A stretch of 64,000 nt of DNA from Rhodanobacteraceae bacterium (lineage in GTDB: Bacteria > Pseudomonadota > Gammaproteobacteria > Xanthomonadales > Rhodanobacteraceae). Below the pieces are notes generated by a model, which saw only the letters and a program-made list of their open reading frames with translations, was not told the DNA's origin and searched no databases. The position numbers were made by a program, and so were the translations under genes. The DNA lies in NCBI GenBank assembly GCA_004299705.1, contig SCQS01000066.1:62001-126000 (forward strand), given 5' to 3'. This document shows positions 48,017 to 56,256 of this stretch, in pieces (position 1 is the first letter of the stretch; every line of letters starts with the position of its first letter).

Positions 48017-48811
48017 GTGCCAGCGCCATCGGTCTACATACGTAAATTGCGCGCCAGCGGAATACGCGAAGGCCGATTCACCCGCGAGTGGAGCGCGAAA
48101 ATTCATGTCGAGCGCGTCGCCAGGTACGGCAAGCGGGTCGAAATGCTGTTGTCAGAGGTGAGCGGCGCCACAGAACTTACACGGACACTGCTTGGTGTGA
48201 GGCTTCCCAATCCAGAGTCGACGCTGACCAGCCGCCGTTTACGCTGCTCAAACTTCGTCAGATTCATTCTTCGCCGAGAGAAGGAAACCTGGCCGGTCAG
48301 CCGTGGCCGGGACCTGTTGGCGGTGGTGCATGCCGAGTACGTGCTAGAGGCGCCTTCAGACTACGAGCCACACCGCTCGGCGTCTATGTACGAACAAGCG
48401 CCTGATCGTAGTGAACCACACATGCTGCTGACTGGGCGGCTTCTCGACGTCCATGTTCAGCCTGGTATTGATAGTGAGCGCGGCGCGATCGTTACAGAAG
48501 CTGGACGGGTCTTGGCGGAGCAGATGGCGCGGCACGCAGCCTGCGCAGCATCGGTGCTCGACAACGGCGACGACCTTTACGAGCGTCCGACATTGGTACT
48601 GCAATATCGGTTTCAGGGGCGCTTAGGAATACCGCTCGAAGGGGCCATTGTGCGCGCGGGCATCGTAAGATTCCGACATGCGCCCATTGAATGGCAGGAC
48701 GGCTCGATATGCGATACCCGTGCTAGTGCCTGTGCAGCGGACGCGGACGCGCGGTTCGAGGATGCGATCATCGCCTGTCGTAGTCCTGCCCGAATGTGCG
48801 CACACAAATAA
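48017..48811 (+). CDS. Hypothetical protein, one of few plus-strand genes in the array
   Basis: 264 residues from a GTG start; other starts downstream are possible. Mostly alpha/beta with many Arg residues in the first half and no membrane segments. No family recognised. Opposite in direction to the array and lacking a leader element; followed by a strong terminator. Confidence 0.6.
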   Translation: MPAPSVYIRKLRASGIREGRFTREWSAKIHVERVARYGKRVEMLLSEVSGATELTRTLLGVRLPNPESTLTSRRLRCSNFVRFILRREKETWPVSRGRDLLAVVHAEYVLEAPSDYEPHRSASMYEQAPDRSEPHMLLTGRLLDVHVQPGIDSERGAIVTEAGRVLAEQMARHAACAASVLDNGDDLYERPTLVLQYRFQGRLGIPLEGAIVRAGIVRFRHAPIEWQDGSICDTRASACAADADARFEDAIIACRSPARMCAHK

Positions 48812-48842
48812 AAGCCCCGATCAGTGATCGGGGCTTTCGTTT
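48811..48842. terminator. Bidirectional intrinsic terminator
   Basis: Perfect 13-bp stem AAAGCCCCGATCA / TGATCGGGGCTTT with a one-base centre. It ends the plus-strand gene (T-rich end TTTCGTTT) and lies just after the 48.9 kb minus-strand gene (A-rich flank AATAAAA). Confidence 0.93.
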
Positions 48843-48851
48843 GCCAGAACA

Positions 48852-48986
48852 TCAGTCGCGTGTGAAGACGCTTGGCGGCGATTTCGCCGTTCCGCGCCGC
48901 TCGTGCCTGATGATGAGGTAGCAGATGCCGGTCATCACGACCGCAAACAGCACCACGCCACCTACGACAATGTAAGCCGGAATCAT
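48852..48986 (-). CDS. 44-residue single-span membrane protein
   Basis: MIPAYIVVGG... one membrane helix (VVLFAVVMTGICYLII) and a basic tail ending TRD. AGGAG lies seven bases before the ATG. It begins 41 bases after the 49.0 kb gene on the same strand, so both are probably one unit. Confidence 0.75.
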   Translation of the reverse strand: MIPAYIVVGGVVLFAVVMTGICYLIIRHERRGTAKSPPSVFTRD

Positions 48987-49027
48987 GGGGTTCTCCTGTT
49001 CCGCTTCACTGGTTCGATCCAGCATCC

Positions 49028-49249
49028 TCATTCAACTGCGCCGGGATCGCGATCCACGGGCTCGGATGCCAGGACCGTCACGACGAACGCCATGCTTTCG
49101 ACGACTGCCCAGACAGCGACAGCCAACACGGCTCCAAGAACTTCATGGGCCTTGAAATAGCCCAGCGCGGAGCTGAAGCCCGCAGCCACCCATGCGGCCT
49201 TCCGAAACTCGGAGGCCAGGCCAGAAAGGGCCTTCGCATACTTGCTCAT
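49028..49249 (-). CDS. Small membrane protein
   Basis: 73 residues (MSKYAKALSGLASEF...) with two hydrophobic segments (AAWVAAGFSSALGYF, LGAVLAVAVWAVVESMAFVV) and an acidic C-terminus. Start chosen for the amphipathic N-terminus and position after leader element copy 10. Unknown function; co-transcribed with the 44-residue protein. Confidence 0.7.
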   Translation of the reverse strand: MSKYAKALSGLASEFRKAAWVAAGFSSALGYFKAHEVLGAVLAVAVWAVVESMAFVVTVLASEPVDRDPGAVE

Positions 49250-49266
49250 GGTGGACTTCCTGCACA

Positions 49267-49345
49267 TGGTCGGCAACCGGCCGACCTTCGCCAGCCGGTG
49301 GCCTCGGCGGCCGGCCGGCATGTTGCGAGCTGTTACCTTGAGCGG
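49267..49345 (-). promoter_or_regulatory. Leader element copy 10
   Basis: GTTGCG at 49322-49327, 32 bases from CCTTC; hairpin arms GGTCGGC / GCCGACC at 49268-49286, a longer and quite different stem that is still fully paired. Confidence 0.7.
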
Positions 49346-49390
49346 CCCGCCAACACCCCATTTCGCTAGCCTTGCGCAGGGCCATGTCGT

Positions 49391-52282
49391 TCAGGGTGAG
49401 GCGCTCTCGATCAACAAAATCTCTTCGGGCGTGAGTCCATAGAGGGCGTACACCAGAGCGTCCAAGCGACCGGAAAGCGCTGCAAGCTTGTTGCTGGCGA
49501 CGTTCCGTGTTGCCATGGTGCTCGCGGCCGCCGCGCGGGTCGCCTGCAGCAATCTGTCAACGATGTCCTCCACCGCCGCCTGCTTCTCGCGCTCGACGCG
49601 GCTGCTGAAGTCGATCGGCGCGATCGGCAGGCGATCGGTCGATGTGGCATCGAAGTGCATGGTGCGGATGGCCCGCCCGTATACGAACCGGTACATGTAC
49701 CAGTTCATCAGCTTCGAGTTCAGCAGCCCCAGCAGGTACTTCCCGGAAAGGCGCGTCGTCGCGCTGATCTGGTTGATGGTATCGAGCGCGATCATGCGCG
49801 CCGCATCCGCATCGGCGAGGGTGGCAATGATCGCGATGTGCGGCACCGGTCGCGTGATGTGCGCGACGATGTTCTGAACCAGCACGCTGCCTTCGCGGAC
49901 TCGTCCGTTGGACGGAACGTCGGTCCCGGCGACGAGCCGGGACGGGGACGAACGGATGGCGAAGCGTCCGATGTGCCGGCCACCAATGACAGCCGGACCG
50001 CGACCGGCTTCCGTGGCGTTCGACTGCAGCATGGCGCCACGGGTGTTGCTCGCGACCGTCCCCATCCCGACGCCACGCGCATGGATTTTCTCGCCCAAGC
50101 GCAACTCGGCCTCGGACACGCCGTTCAACCAGAACCCGAAGGTCTCGCTGGTGCTCTTGGATATTCGCGTCGCGTCCACGAAATCGTTGCCGCCGCGCCG
50201 CAGCGAGGTGTAGTCGTCGCCGGCGTCGCTCGAGAAGATGCAAATGGACTGCTCGAGCTTCACCTCCTTCCACACCTTGCCGACGTCAACGAGGGTGTCG
50301 AGCGCGGGCATCATCCGCGCGCGCGTACCGGCCCACGTCGATGAGTAGGTGAGCGGTTTCGGAAGGATCATCCCGATCATGGAGCCAGAGGGCTTCGTCA
50401 ACCCGGCGGCCGCAACCAGCATCAGCGCAGCAGTGTCGGTGGATCCGATCTGGAACCGATCGCTGAGGAAGGCTCGTTCAATCGGCTGCAGTTCGGCCCC
50501 GTAGGGCGGATTGCCAACGATGGCGTCGAACCCGCCGCTGAGTCGTGTCGCCCTGAACGCGGTGGCCAGGTCCAAAGGATTCAGGCGCAATTCTTCCTGG
50601 GCGGAGAGCGGCGCGCTGTCGGCGATACTCCAGTCGACCAGACTGTTGCCGCACACGATGTTGCCGTTGAGGTCGGGCAGCAGCTTCTTGAGTTCGGGGT
50701 TGCGTGAATAGTCGAACTGGTACTGGCGAGCGGTGACGGCCTTCTCGTCCTCGAGCAGTTTCAGGAACAGGGATAGCTGCGCGACCTCCACAGCCTGACG
50801 GTCGATGTCGACGCCGAAGATATTGTTCAGCAGCACCTCGCGGCGTTGCGCCAGCGACAGTCGCCAGCGGCCGTCATCCTCGCTGTAGAGGCACTTGGCG
50901 GCCTTGGCGGCCTTGGCGTTCTCGGGCCGGTTGTACCACTCGGCCTCGTGGCGCAGCAGCACGTCGAACACGGTGAGGAGGAAGCTGCCGGAACCGCAGG
51001 CGATGTCGGCGAAGCGCATCTTGGCGACCTTGGAAGGCCGCTTGCCACTGAGCAGGCGGCCAACCGCCTGGTCCACAATGTAGCGCACGATGTACTCGGG
51101 CGTGTAGTAGACACCGCCCGCCTTGCGGACTGCCGGCTTGTCCTCGATGGACACGTCGGTCTCGGTTGCGCAAATCGTGCTCCCGAGGAAGCGCTCGTAG
51201 ATGGACCCGAGGATGTGGATCGGGATCACGTCGAAGTTGTAGGGCGAGTTCTCCGCAGCCAGCGCCTCGCAGATGCCGGCGAATGCAGAGTCATCAGGAT
51301 TAAAGGCGGGGTTGTCGAGCGGCGGCTCGGGCTTGAACACGACGCCGTTGTAGATCCCGTCCATGCGCTTGCTGGCATTGATGAAATCACGCCAGACGCT
51401 CGTGCCACGGCCGAAGTCGGACACTCGCACCTCGGTTTCGATCTGCTTGTCTTCGAGGAAACGCATGAACACCAGCCGGTCGAGTGCGCGCTGCACCATC
51501 GCGGTCAAGGTCGCCGAGTCGAGCGAGGTGTCGGCCGCCTTGAACATCCGGGCGAGGTCCAGCCGGTAGCTCTCCAGCTCGGCCAGGAAGCTCTCGTCGA
51601 CGGGCTGGTACCCGCCAGGCAGGAGCCCGCGTTGCCGCGAGGGGCCGCGCGCGCGCGGCAATTCGGCGGTACGACGGTCGAACGATCCCTCGGCGTGCGC
51701 CTCGCGTGAGAACAGCCAGTAAAACTCGGCGAATTTGCCGGGGTCAACGAAGTCCGTGTAGTACCAGTGCTTCCAGGTGCGATCGAGGGCGGCGTCAGGT
51801 TCAGGCCGGGCGCGACAGTCCACGACGCGGATCTGTTCGAAGTCGGTGAGCACGGCCAGCGGCGTGCCGGCGCTGTAGCCGTAGCGCCAGACCTGGAAGT
51901 GCGAATCAGCGCTGTGGTCGAGGTCGACGCTGGGTTTCTTCGCCTCGACGAAGAAGCGAACGTCGTGGAAATTTGGCGCGAGGAAAAATGCGTAGTCGGC
52001 GCGTTTCTGCGCGCGCGCGCCGCTGATGCTCATGCTTCGCTCGACCTTGACCTCCTGCTCGTAGGGGTTGCGCTCGCGCTCGTGGTCGACGTCCCATCCA
52101 AGGGCCTTCAGGAAGGGGTCGATGAAATCCTTGCGCGCCTGGGCCTCCGAATACGAGGGCTGCATGTAGAGGTGTGCGCCATGTTGGAAATCAGCAACCA
52201 GACGCAGGACCTTGGCGTGCGCGGCGTCAAAAGCTGACGTGCGGTTCACGTCAAGGGCGCGGGGAGCGGCGGATGGCGTCAC
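49391..52282 (-). CDS. Single-chain type IIG restriction-modification enzyme
   Basis: 963 residues. N-terminal PD-(D/E)xK nuclease-like region (RADYAFFL with Asp96; FVEAKKP with Glu113-x-Lys115), a GGVYYTPEYIVRYIV segment (389-403), SAM-binding motif FADIACGSGSF (424-434), catalytic NPPY (591-594), then a C-terminal target-recognition region. One gene can thus cut and methylate. GTG start without a good ribosome binding site. It lacks the array leader element, so it is regulated separately. Confidence 0.88.
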   Translation of the reverse strand: MTPSAAPRALDVNRTSAFDAAHAKVLRLVADFQHGAHLYMQPSYSEAQARKDFIDPFLKALGWDVDHERERNPYEQEVKVERSMSISGARAQKRADYAFFLAPNFHDVRFFVEAKKPSVDLDHSADSHFQVWRYGYSAGTPLAVLTDFEQIRVVDCRARPEPDAALDRTWKHWYYTDFVDPGKFAEFYWLFSREAHAEGSFDRRTAELPRARGPSRQRGLLPGGYQPVDESFLAELESYRLDLARMFKAADTSLDSATLTAMVQRALDRLVFMRFLEDKQIETEVRVSDFGRGTSVWRDFINASKRMDGIYNGVVFKPEPPLDNPAFNPDDSAFAGICEALAAENSPYNFDVIPIHILGSIYERFLGSTICATETDVSIEDKPAVRKAGGVYYTPEYIVRYIVDQAVGRLLSGKRPSKVAKMRFADIACGSGSFLLTVFDVLLRHEAEWYNRPENAKAAKAAKCLYSEDDGRWRLSLAQRREVLLNNIFGVDIDRQAVEVAQLSLFLKLLEDEKAVTARQYQFDYSRNPELKKLLPDLNGNIVCGNSLVDWSIADSAPLSAQEELRLNPLDLATAFRATRLSGGFDAIVGNPPYGAELQPIERAFLSDRFQIGSTDTAALMLVAAAGLTKPSGSMIGMILPKPLTYSSTWAGTRARMMPALDTLVDVGKVWKEVKLEQSICIFSSDAGDDYTSLRRGGNDFVDATRISKSTSETFGFWLNGVSEAELRLGEKIHARGVGMGTVASNTRGAMLQSNATEAGRGPAVIGGRHIGRFAIRSSPSRLVAGTDVPSNGRVREGSVLVQNIVAHITRPVPHIAIIATLADADAARMIALDTINQISATTRLSGKYLLGLLNSKLMNWYMYRFVYGRAIRTMHFDATSTDRLPIAPIDFSSRVEREKQAAVEDIVDRLLQATRAAAASTMATRNVASNKLAALSGRLDALVYALYGLTPEEILLIESASP

Positions 52283-52556
52283 GGCGCTGCGCTATGCGGC
52301 CGCGGCGGGCTATCTGGAAGCATGGTCGCACACGACTGTTCTCGCCAGCTCTCGCAAGCGCGGTTGATGTCACCACCGGATGGCATCTTAGGACCCCCTC
52401 ATGGCGCGGATGGATGCGGTCACGCGGTAATGGCCTGGCTCGACACCATGGCCGCTACAAACATTTTACCAAGCCGCATCTTCCGCATGTTTTGATGACC
52501 GACTTCCGGCTGGGGGCGGTTGGCATCGCGGCGCCGTTGGCGGAACAGCGTGCGCA
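52283..52556. other. Gene-free stretch upstream of the restriction-modification gene
   Basis: About 275 bases. No coding region supported on either strand and no leader element. Holds the presumptive promoter for the type IIG gene, which I could not pin down, and ends at the terminator of the 52.6 kb operon. Confidence 0.4.
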
Positions 52557-52589
52557 ATAAAACGCCGCCTGCTTGGAACAGGCGGCGTT
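52557..52589 (-). terminator. Intrinsic terminator of the four-gene operon 52.6-54.4 kb
   Basis: Perfect 11-bp stem AACGCCGCCTG / CAGGCGGCGTT then TTTATTG on the minus strand. Member of the repeated terminator family. Confidence 0.92.
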
Positions 52590-52594
52590 GGGGA

Positions 52595-53443
52595 TTACAG
52601 CGGGTCGATCTCGTCGACCGGCAGGCCGAGCGCCTTGGCACGGCCCAGAACGTCCTCGTAGCTGTTGGCGAGTTCCTTCCACGGCCAATCCTGCTTGAGG
52701 TCGCGCAGCATGGTCAGGGTGTCCATGAGCAACACCTGCAGCTTTGCGTCTTCGCGATCGTGCTTGGCATTCCGCAATTGCGAATCGGAATCCGCAATTG
52801 CGACTTCCGCCGCGACATCCGTGGTAGGCGCCACGATGGGCACTGCACGGCAACGCATGCCGACATAAGCCGGAATGGTCGTGATACCGCGAACCTGGCA
52901 AGCGCCGACACGGTGGTTGCCGTCCCAGAGCCATGCGCCGGTGGGCGTGTCGTAAACCACGATCGGCTCGTCGATCGGACGATCGAGCATGTCGGCGTAC
53001 CGGTGCGGCTGGCCTTCCTCGGCCCACGTCTTCTCCTCACCACGGAACCAGTCGGCGTCGGGCGCATCGTTGAGGCGCGCGATCGGGAACTCCGCGACAT
53101 ACCACCACTGCAGCTCCCTGGGATCGGCGTAGCCGGTCTCGCCGGGGCTGTACTGGTCGCGGCAGAACGAAGCGGCATAGCCGCCGTGCTGAGGCGCGGG
53201 AACCGCGCCGGCTCGCCAGGCGCCATCCCAGGCCGCTTTGGTTTCGAGCGACCTCATGTACTCGGCGTGTGCGGCTGTTGCGCTGGTGCCGCGCGTGGTC
53301 CAGAGGACTTCCGCATCGGCGTGGATCTTGTGGAGCTGCGCTGCGGCATCTTCGACGTTCTCGGCAGTGCAGCAGAACGCGCGCGTGCCGCCCGGGTGCA
53401 GAATCGGTTCCTTGCGATACAGAACCACCATGGACCGGCTCAT
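52595..53443 (-). CDS. ParB/sulfiredoxin-like protein fused to a PWIVLYR-type domain
   Basis: 282 residues. N-terminus (SMVVLYRKEPILHPGG... CCTAENVEDAAAQL) follows the PWIVLYR-type layout. A ParB-like nuclease fold follows: PIDEPIVVYDTPTGAWLWDGNHRVGACQVRGI, where DGNHR is the signature. The segment around residue 215-235 (AIADSDSQLRNAK) is encoded by GCAATTGC palindrome copy C and looks inserted. Last gene of a coupled operon. Confidence 0.8.
   Translation of the reverse strand: MSRSMVVLYRKEPILHPGGTRAFCCTAENVEDAAAQLHKIHADAEVLWTTRGTSATAAHAEYMRSLETKAAWDGAWRAGAVPAPQHGGYAASFCRDQYSPGETGYADPRELQWWYVAEFPIARLNDAPDADWFRGEEKTWAEEGQPHRYADMLDRPIDEPIVVYDTPTGAWLWDGNHRVGACQVRGITTIPAYVGMRCRAVPIVAPTTDVAAEVAIADSDSQLRNAKHDREDAKLQVLLMDTLTMLRDLKQDWPWKELANSYEDVLGRAKALGLPVDEIDPL
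52772..52806. repeat. Paired GCAATTGC palindromes, copy C (inside a gene)
   Basis: GCAATTGC at 52774 and 52794, exactly 20 bases apart, inside the coding region of the ParB-like gene and in frame. Same spacing as copies A and B. Confidence 0.75.
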
Positions 53444-53898
53444 GCGCCGTCTCCGTCGTCATCCTCTACGTCATCCGTGTCGCGCACGGTGCGGCCGGTG
53501 GTGATGACGATCTCGGCGATGGCCGAGGTGGTGTCGGAGTTCCATTCCTTGCCATCGAGCAGCGCGGCGATGTCATCCATCGACTTGCTGTCGAGGCTGG
53601 GCTCGAACGGCATCGCGAGCAGCTTGGCGAATTCGCGCCCCACCTGCTCAACCATGGTGGCGGTGCGCCGCGCCGGCGGCGTACGGATGCACTCGTTCAC
53701 GATCTTGGCGCATTCCGTGCCAGCGATCTTGCGGACGATCTCGAGGTGGTTGCGCTTGGCGGCGCAGGCCTCGAGGTCGAACAGTTGCTTCACCGCGTCC
53801 TCGCCGTCGCGTGCCATGCACGTGAAGATGAGGTGCGGTTCGGTGGGATCGAGGTGTTTGGTGCGATACAACACGATCCACGGGTTCAGTTCATTCAT
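53440..53898 (-). CDS. PWIVLYR-domain protein
   Basis: 152 residues beginning NELNPWIVLYRTKHLDPTEPH, then FTCMARDGEDAVKQLF. Clear resemblance to the 60.1 kb gene product (QPWIVLWRDRHLDANKPHH; MAEDGPSAVARV; KIVNECIR vs TVNEFIR). Acidic C-terminus. Overlaps its neighbours by four bases on both sides. Unknown function. Confidence 0.75.
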   Translation of the reverse strand: MNELNPWIVLYRTKHLDPTEPHLIFTCMARDGEDAVKQLFDLEACAAKRNHLEIVRKIAGTECAKIVNECIRTPPARRTATMVEQVGREFAKLLAMPFEPSLDSKSMDDIAALLDGKEWNSDTTSAIAEIVITTGRTVRDTDDVEDDDGDGA

Positions 53899-54137
53899 GA
53901 CGGGTTGGTCTCCGTTTCAGCTTCGGTGAAGTAGGCCTGCATCGAATCCCCCCAGTGCTCGACGGCATCGGTGTGGCTGGTGCCGGGTTCGGACCACGGG
54001 ATGACGCATCCGGGATGTGCGGCCTGGCACTGCTCGTCCGCCTCGTCCATGTCCGCGGCCTCGCAGGCGAAAGACAGGGGTTCGGCGACGATGCCGGGCA
54101 TCTGGTAGAGCACGATCCACGGCTGTTTACCGTTCAC
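53895..54137 (-). CDS. Short PWIVLYR-domain protein
   Basis: 80 residues from a GTG that overlaps the upstream stop as GTGA: NGKQPWIVLYQMPGIVAEPLS, then FACEAADMDEADEQCQ. A minimal copy of the domain repeated across the array. Unknown function. Confidence 0.75.
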   Translation of the reverse strand: MNGKQPWIVLYQMPGIVAEPLSFACEAADMDEADEQCQAAHPGCVIPWSEPGTSHTDAVEHWGDSMQAYFTEAETETNPS

Positions 54138-54424
54138 GACGCTGCCCCACTGGCCAGCATCGCGTGGCTCCGCGCGTAATCGAACCGCGCGAACTCGAAC
54201 AGCTTGTCCTGCGGCAGCTCGGCTCCGGCCTTGGCCAGCGCGAGCGTCTGGAAGTCCGTGCAGGGGTACGCGCCATCCTGCTTCGGCCAATCCTTGGGGA
54301 AGTGGAGCGTGTATGGGATCTGCGGACGGAAGCGCGGTTTCGTCTCGATGACGAAGCCGTCGTTCGATTCCCAGTAGGCGTAGTTGGTGCCGTCGGGCGG
54401 CTGTTTCTTCCAACGCCTGGGCAT
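54134..54424 (-). CDS. Hypothetical protein, first gene of the four-gene operon
   Basis: 96 residues, basic N-terminus (MPRRWKKQPPDG), strand-rich middle (YAYWESNDGFVIETKPRFRP) and helical C-terminus. Heads an operon of four genes linked by 4-base overlaps under leader copy 11. Unknown function. Confidence 0.7.
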   Translation of the reverse strand: MPRRWKKQPPDGTNYAYWESNDGFVIETKPRFRPQIPYTLHFPKDWPKQDGAYPCTDFQTLALAKAGAELPQDKLFEFARFDYARSHAMLASGAAS

Positions 54425-54440
54425 GGGGTTCTCCTTGGTT

Positions 54441-54512
54441 CCGGCGAAGTGCCGGGTTCGGCACCGAGCGCGGCTGGTCGCGACTGGGCTGTTGCGCGGG
54501 ATCACCATTCGG
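54441..54512 (-). promoter_or_regulatory. Leader element copy 11
   Basis: GTTGCG at 54491-54496, 31 bases from GGGTTC; hairpin arms CCGGC / GCCGG at 54441-54455. Confidence 0.88.
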
Positions 54513-54526
54513 ATGGCGCGCGCACG

Positions 54527-54557
54527 AAAAACGCCGCCTGCGTGAACAGGCAGCGTT
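54527..54557 (-). terminator. Intrinsic terminator of the 54.6-55.1 kb unit
   Basis: Stem ACGCCGCCTG / CAGGCAGCGT (one mismatch), then TTTTTCGTG on the minus strand; member of the repeated terminator family. Confidence 0.88.
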
Positions 54558-54582
54558 GATGCAATCGGGTTGAAGGAATCCG

Positions 54583-54804
54583 TCAGAGAGCGGCAGTCGA
54601 TCGGACGGGGGTCGTTTTCACGCCCGCAGAGCCGTTCAGGCACACCCACTCGTTGCCGATCTTGCGGTAGCGCTCAACGCCGCCTTCGATCATCACTTCG
54701 TAGTACGCCAGCCCACGACGGTTGGCTTCCTTCTCGAGGTCGCCCGCCTGGTCGCCACGGAAGCCGACCAGCTTGCCGTCAGGCTTTTTGCCCATCGCGA
54801 TCAT
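54583..54804 (-). CDS. Small hypothetical protein
   Basis: 73 residues (MIAMGKKPDGKLVGFRG...), ATG overlapping the previous stop (ATGA). Alpha/beta, basic, with YYEVMIEGGVERYRKIGNEW. Second gene of a two-gene unit. Unknown function. Confidence 0.68.
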   Translation of the reverse strand: MIAMGKKPDGKLVGFRGDQAGDLEKEANRRGLAYYEVMIEGGVERYRKIGNEWVCLNGSAGVKTTPVRSTAAL

Positions 54805-55136
54805 GCCGCGACGGGACCGTCTTCTTCTTCGACGTAATGGCAGCGGACGCCTTTCGGGAGCAGGTGGATGACCCCGCCGTCGTCTCCGTACACCTTGTCG
54901 ACAAGGATGGCGGGCAATCTGAACTTCGACATGTCTCCGCCGCTGCGCCGATGCGCCAGAACGGTCTCGATGTCGAGAAGATCGACGCCAGTCCCGCGGG
55001 CTTCCTCGGCCACGATGATGAACTCGTAGGCGTGGCGCGCGTAGGCCTCGGCCGCCGCCTCCTTGGACTCTGCCTCGATCGGTTGCAACGTCGGTGTGCC
55101 GCTGTCGGTCACGCGAACAATGACCATGAATTGCAT
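54801..55136 (-). CDS. Small protein of the strand-EDA domain group
   Basis: 111 residues: MQFMVIVRVTDSGTPTLQPIEAESKEAAAEAYARHAYEF, a strand-turn-strand-helix layout similar to the 45.4 kb protein, then an acidic middle and a strand-rich C-terminus (GVIHLLPKGVRCHYV). Shine-Dalgarno GAGGAA before the ATG. Leader copy 12 lies upstream. Confidence 0.7.
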   Translation of the reverse strand: MQFMVIVRVTDSGTPTLQPIEAESKEAAAEAYARHAYEFIIVAEEARGTGVDLLDIETVLAHRRSGGDMSKFRLPAILVDKVYGDDGGVIHLLPKGVRCHYVEEEDGPVAA

Positions 55137-55153
55137 GCGTAATTTCCTCGCGC

Positions 55154-55225
55154 TCCGGCGGATGCCGGGTTCGCCGGCAGAAACGCGGGGTGGTGATCGG
55201 GCTGTTGCGCGCGATTGCCACAACG
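55154..55225 (-). promoter_or_regulatory. Leader element copy 12
   Basis: GTTGCG at 55203-55208, 31 bases from GGGTTC; hairpin arms CCGGC / GCCGG at 55155-55168. Confidence 0.88.
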
Positions 55226-55279
55226 CTCGGACTCGTCATCCACAGCGCCGGCACCCGCGGTCTGCATGGCGGGATTCGG

Positions 55280-55314
55280 AAAAAGGAACCCCACCGGCAA
55301 GTGCCGGTGGGGTT
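55280..55314 (-). terminator. Intrinsic terminator of the 55.3 kb gene
   Basis: Perfect 12-bp stem AACCCCACCGGC / GCCGGTGGGGTT, then CCTTTTTCC on the minus strand. Confidence 0.92.
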
Positions 55315-55325
55315 GTGGGCGCGGG

Positions 55326-56093
55326 TCAGTAGTCGATGTCGTTCCATTCGACGATCTCGATGTCGCCCTTGGCGATCCCGAGGACACGCAGGTTGTCCTT
55401 GTCCCAAGGCTCCGATTCGGTACCCCAGTCGACGGACACCTGCTCGATCGCCGCTGCGGCCGCATCAGCGGCAGTCGCGGCCTCGTAGTCGGCGATGTGC
55501 ACGGTACCGCGGCCATCGGCCTGCTGGACGAACACGGTGAACGTAGACATGGCCGGCTCGGCCGCGTCGTCGGACGGATCGCCATCGGGGTCGCCGCGCG
55601 CGGTCCGGATCAGCGATTCGGCGAATTCGGGGTCCACAAACGGCGCGCGGACTTCGCACGCCACCGGCACCTCGGCGCCATCCTCGTCGTCCAGGCAAGG
55701 CAGCTTCGGCAGCTCGTTCAGCCGATCATCCTCCATGCCTTCCACGTCGTAATCCGCGACCAGGACCTCCACCGGCACGCTGGCGATCACGTCCTGCACC
55801 AGCCCGCCGTCCAGCCGCACGACCACCATTGGTTTCCGCGCCGGCGCCAGCTCGGCCGCCGTCTTCAGGAGCGGTCCGAACTCCTGGTCGTCGAAGAACA
55901 CGAACGGTTCTTCGTAGCCGCCCGCCTCCGCCATTTCCTTCGCCTTGAGGTAATGCTGTCCGTGGTCGAACTCCAGATCGGTGACGCTGACGGTGAAGAT
56001 CGGCATCTCCGGTTCACCACTGGCGCCAGTGCAGGCCACGGCCACACGGACGGGCCGCTCGGCCGACTGCTGCGGAATTGCATTGGTATCCAT
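55326..56093 (-). CDS. Hypothetical acidic protein with a plasmid-type core motif
   Basis: 255 residues. The middle carries PMVVVRLDGGLVQDVIASVPVEVLVADYDVEG, which I associate with a small domain common on proteobacterial plasmids. The C-terminal part (TFTVFVQQADGRGTVHI ... ATAADAAAAAIEQV) has the strand-EDA layout. The start at 56093 is preferred because GGAAGTGAG lies just upstream; ATG at 56105 is the alternative. Unknown function. Confidence 0.7.
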   Translation of the reverse strand: MDTNAIPQQSAERPVRVAVACTGASGEPEMPIFTVSVTDLEFDHGQHYLKAKEMAEAGGYEEPFVFFDDQEFGPLLKTAAELAPARKPMVVVRLDGGLVQDVIASVPVEVLVADYDVEGMEDDRLNELPKLPCLDDEDGAEVPVACEVRAPFVDPEFAESLIRTARGDPDGDPSDDAAEPAMSTFTVFVQQADGRGTVHIADYEAATAADAAAAAIEQVSVDWGTESEPWDKDNLRVLGIAKGDIEIVEWNDIDY

Positions 56094-56106
56094 CTCACTT
56101 CCCATT

Positions 56107-56178
56107 GCCGGCGGGATGCCGGGTTCGCTGCCAGCGCGCAGTCAAGCCAACCATGGGTGTTGCGGGAGGTCATCAAGG
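56107..56178 (-). promoter_or_regulatory. Leader element copy 13
   Basis: GTTGCG at 56159-56164, 32 bases from GGGTTC; hairpin arms CCGGC / GCCGG at 56108-56122. Confidence 0.88.
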
Positions 56179-56207
56179 CGTGGCGACGGTGCGGCGATCG
56201 TGCGCGC

Positions 56208-56241
56208 AAAAGAAAACGCCGCCTGCGTGAACAGGCGGCGT
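56208..56241 (-). terminator. Intrinsic terminator of the 56.3 kb gene
   Basis: Stem ACGCCGCCTG / CAGGCGGCGT, then TTTTCTTTTG on the minus strand. Repeated terminator family. Confidence 0.95.
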
Positions 56242-56256
56242 GGGTGTGGACTGCGA

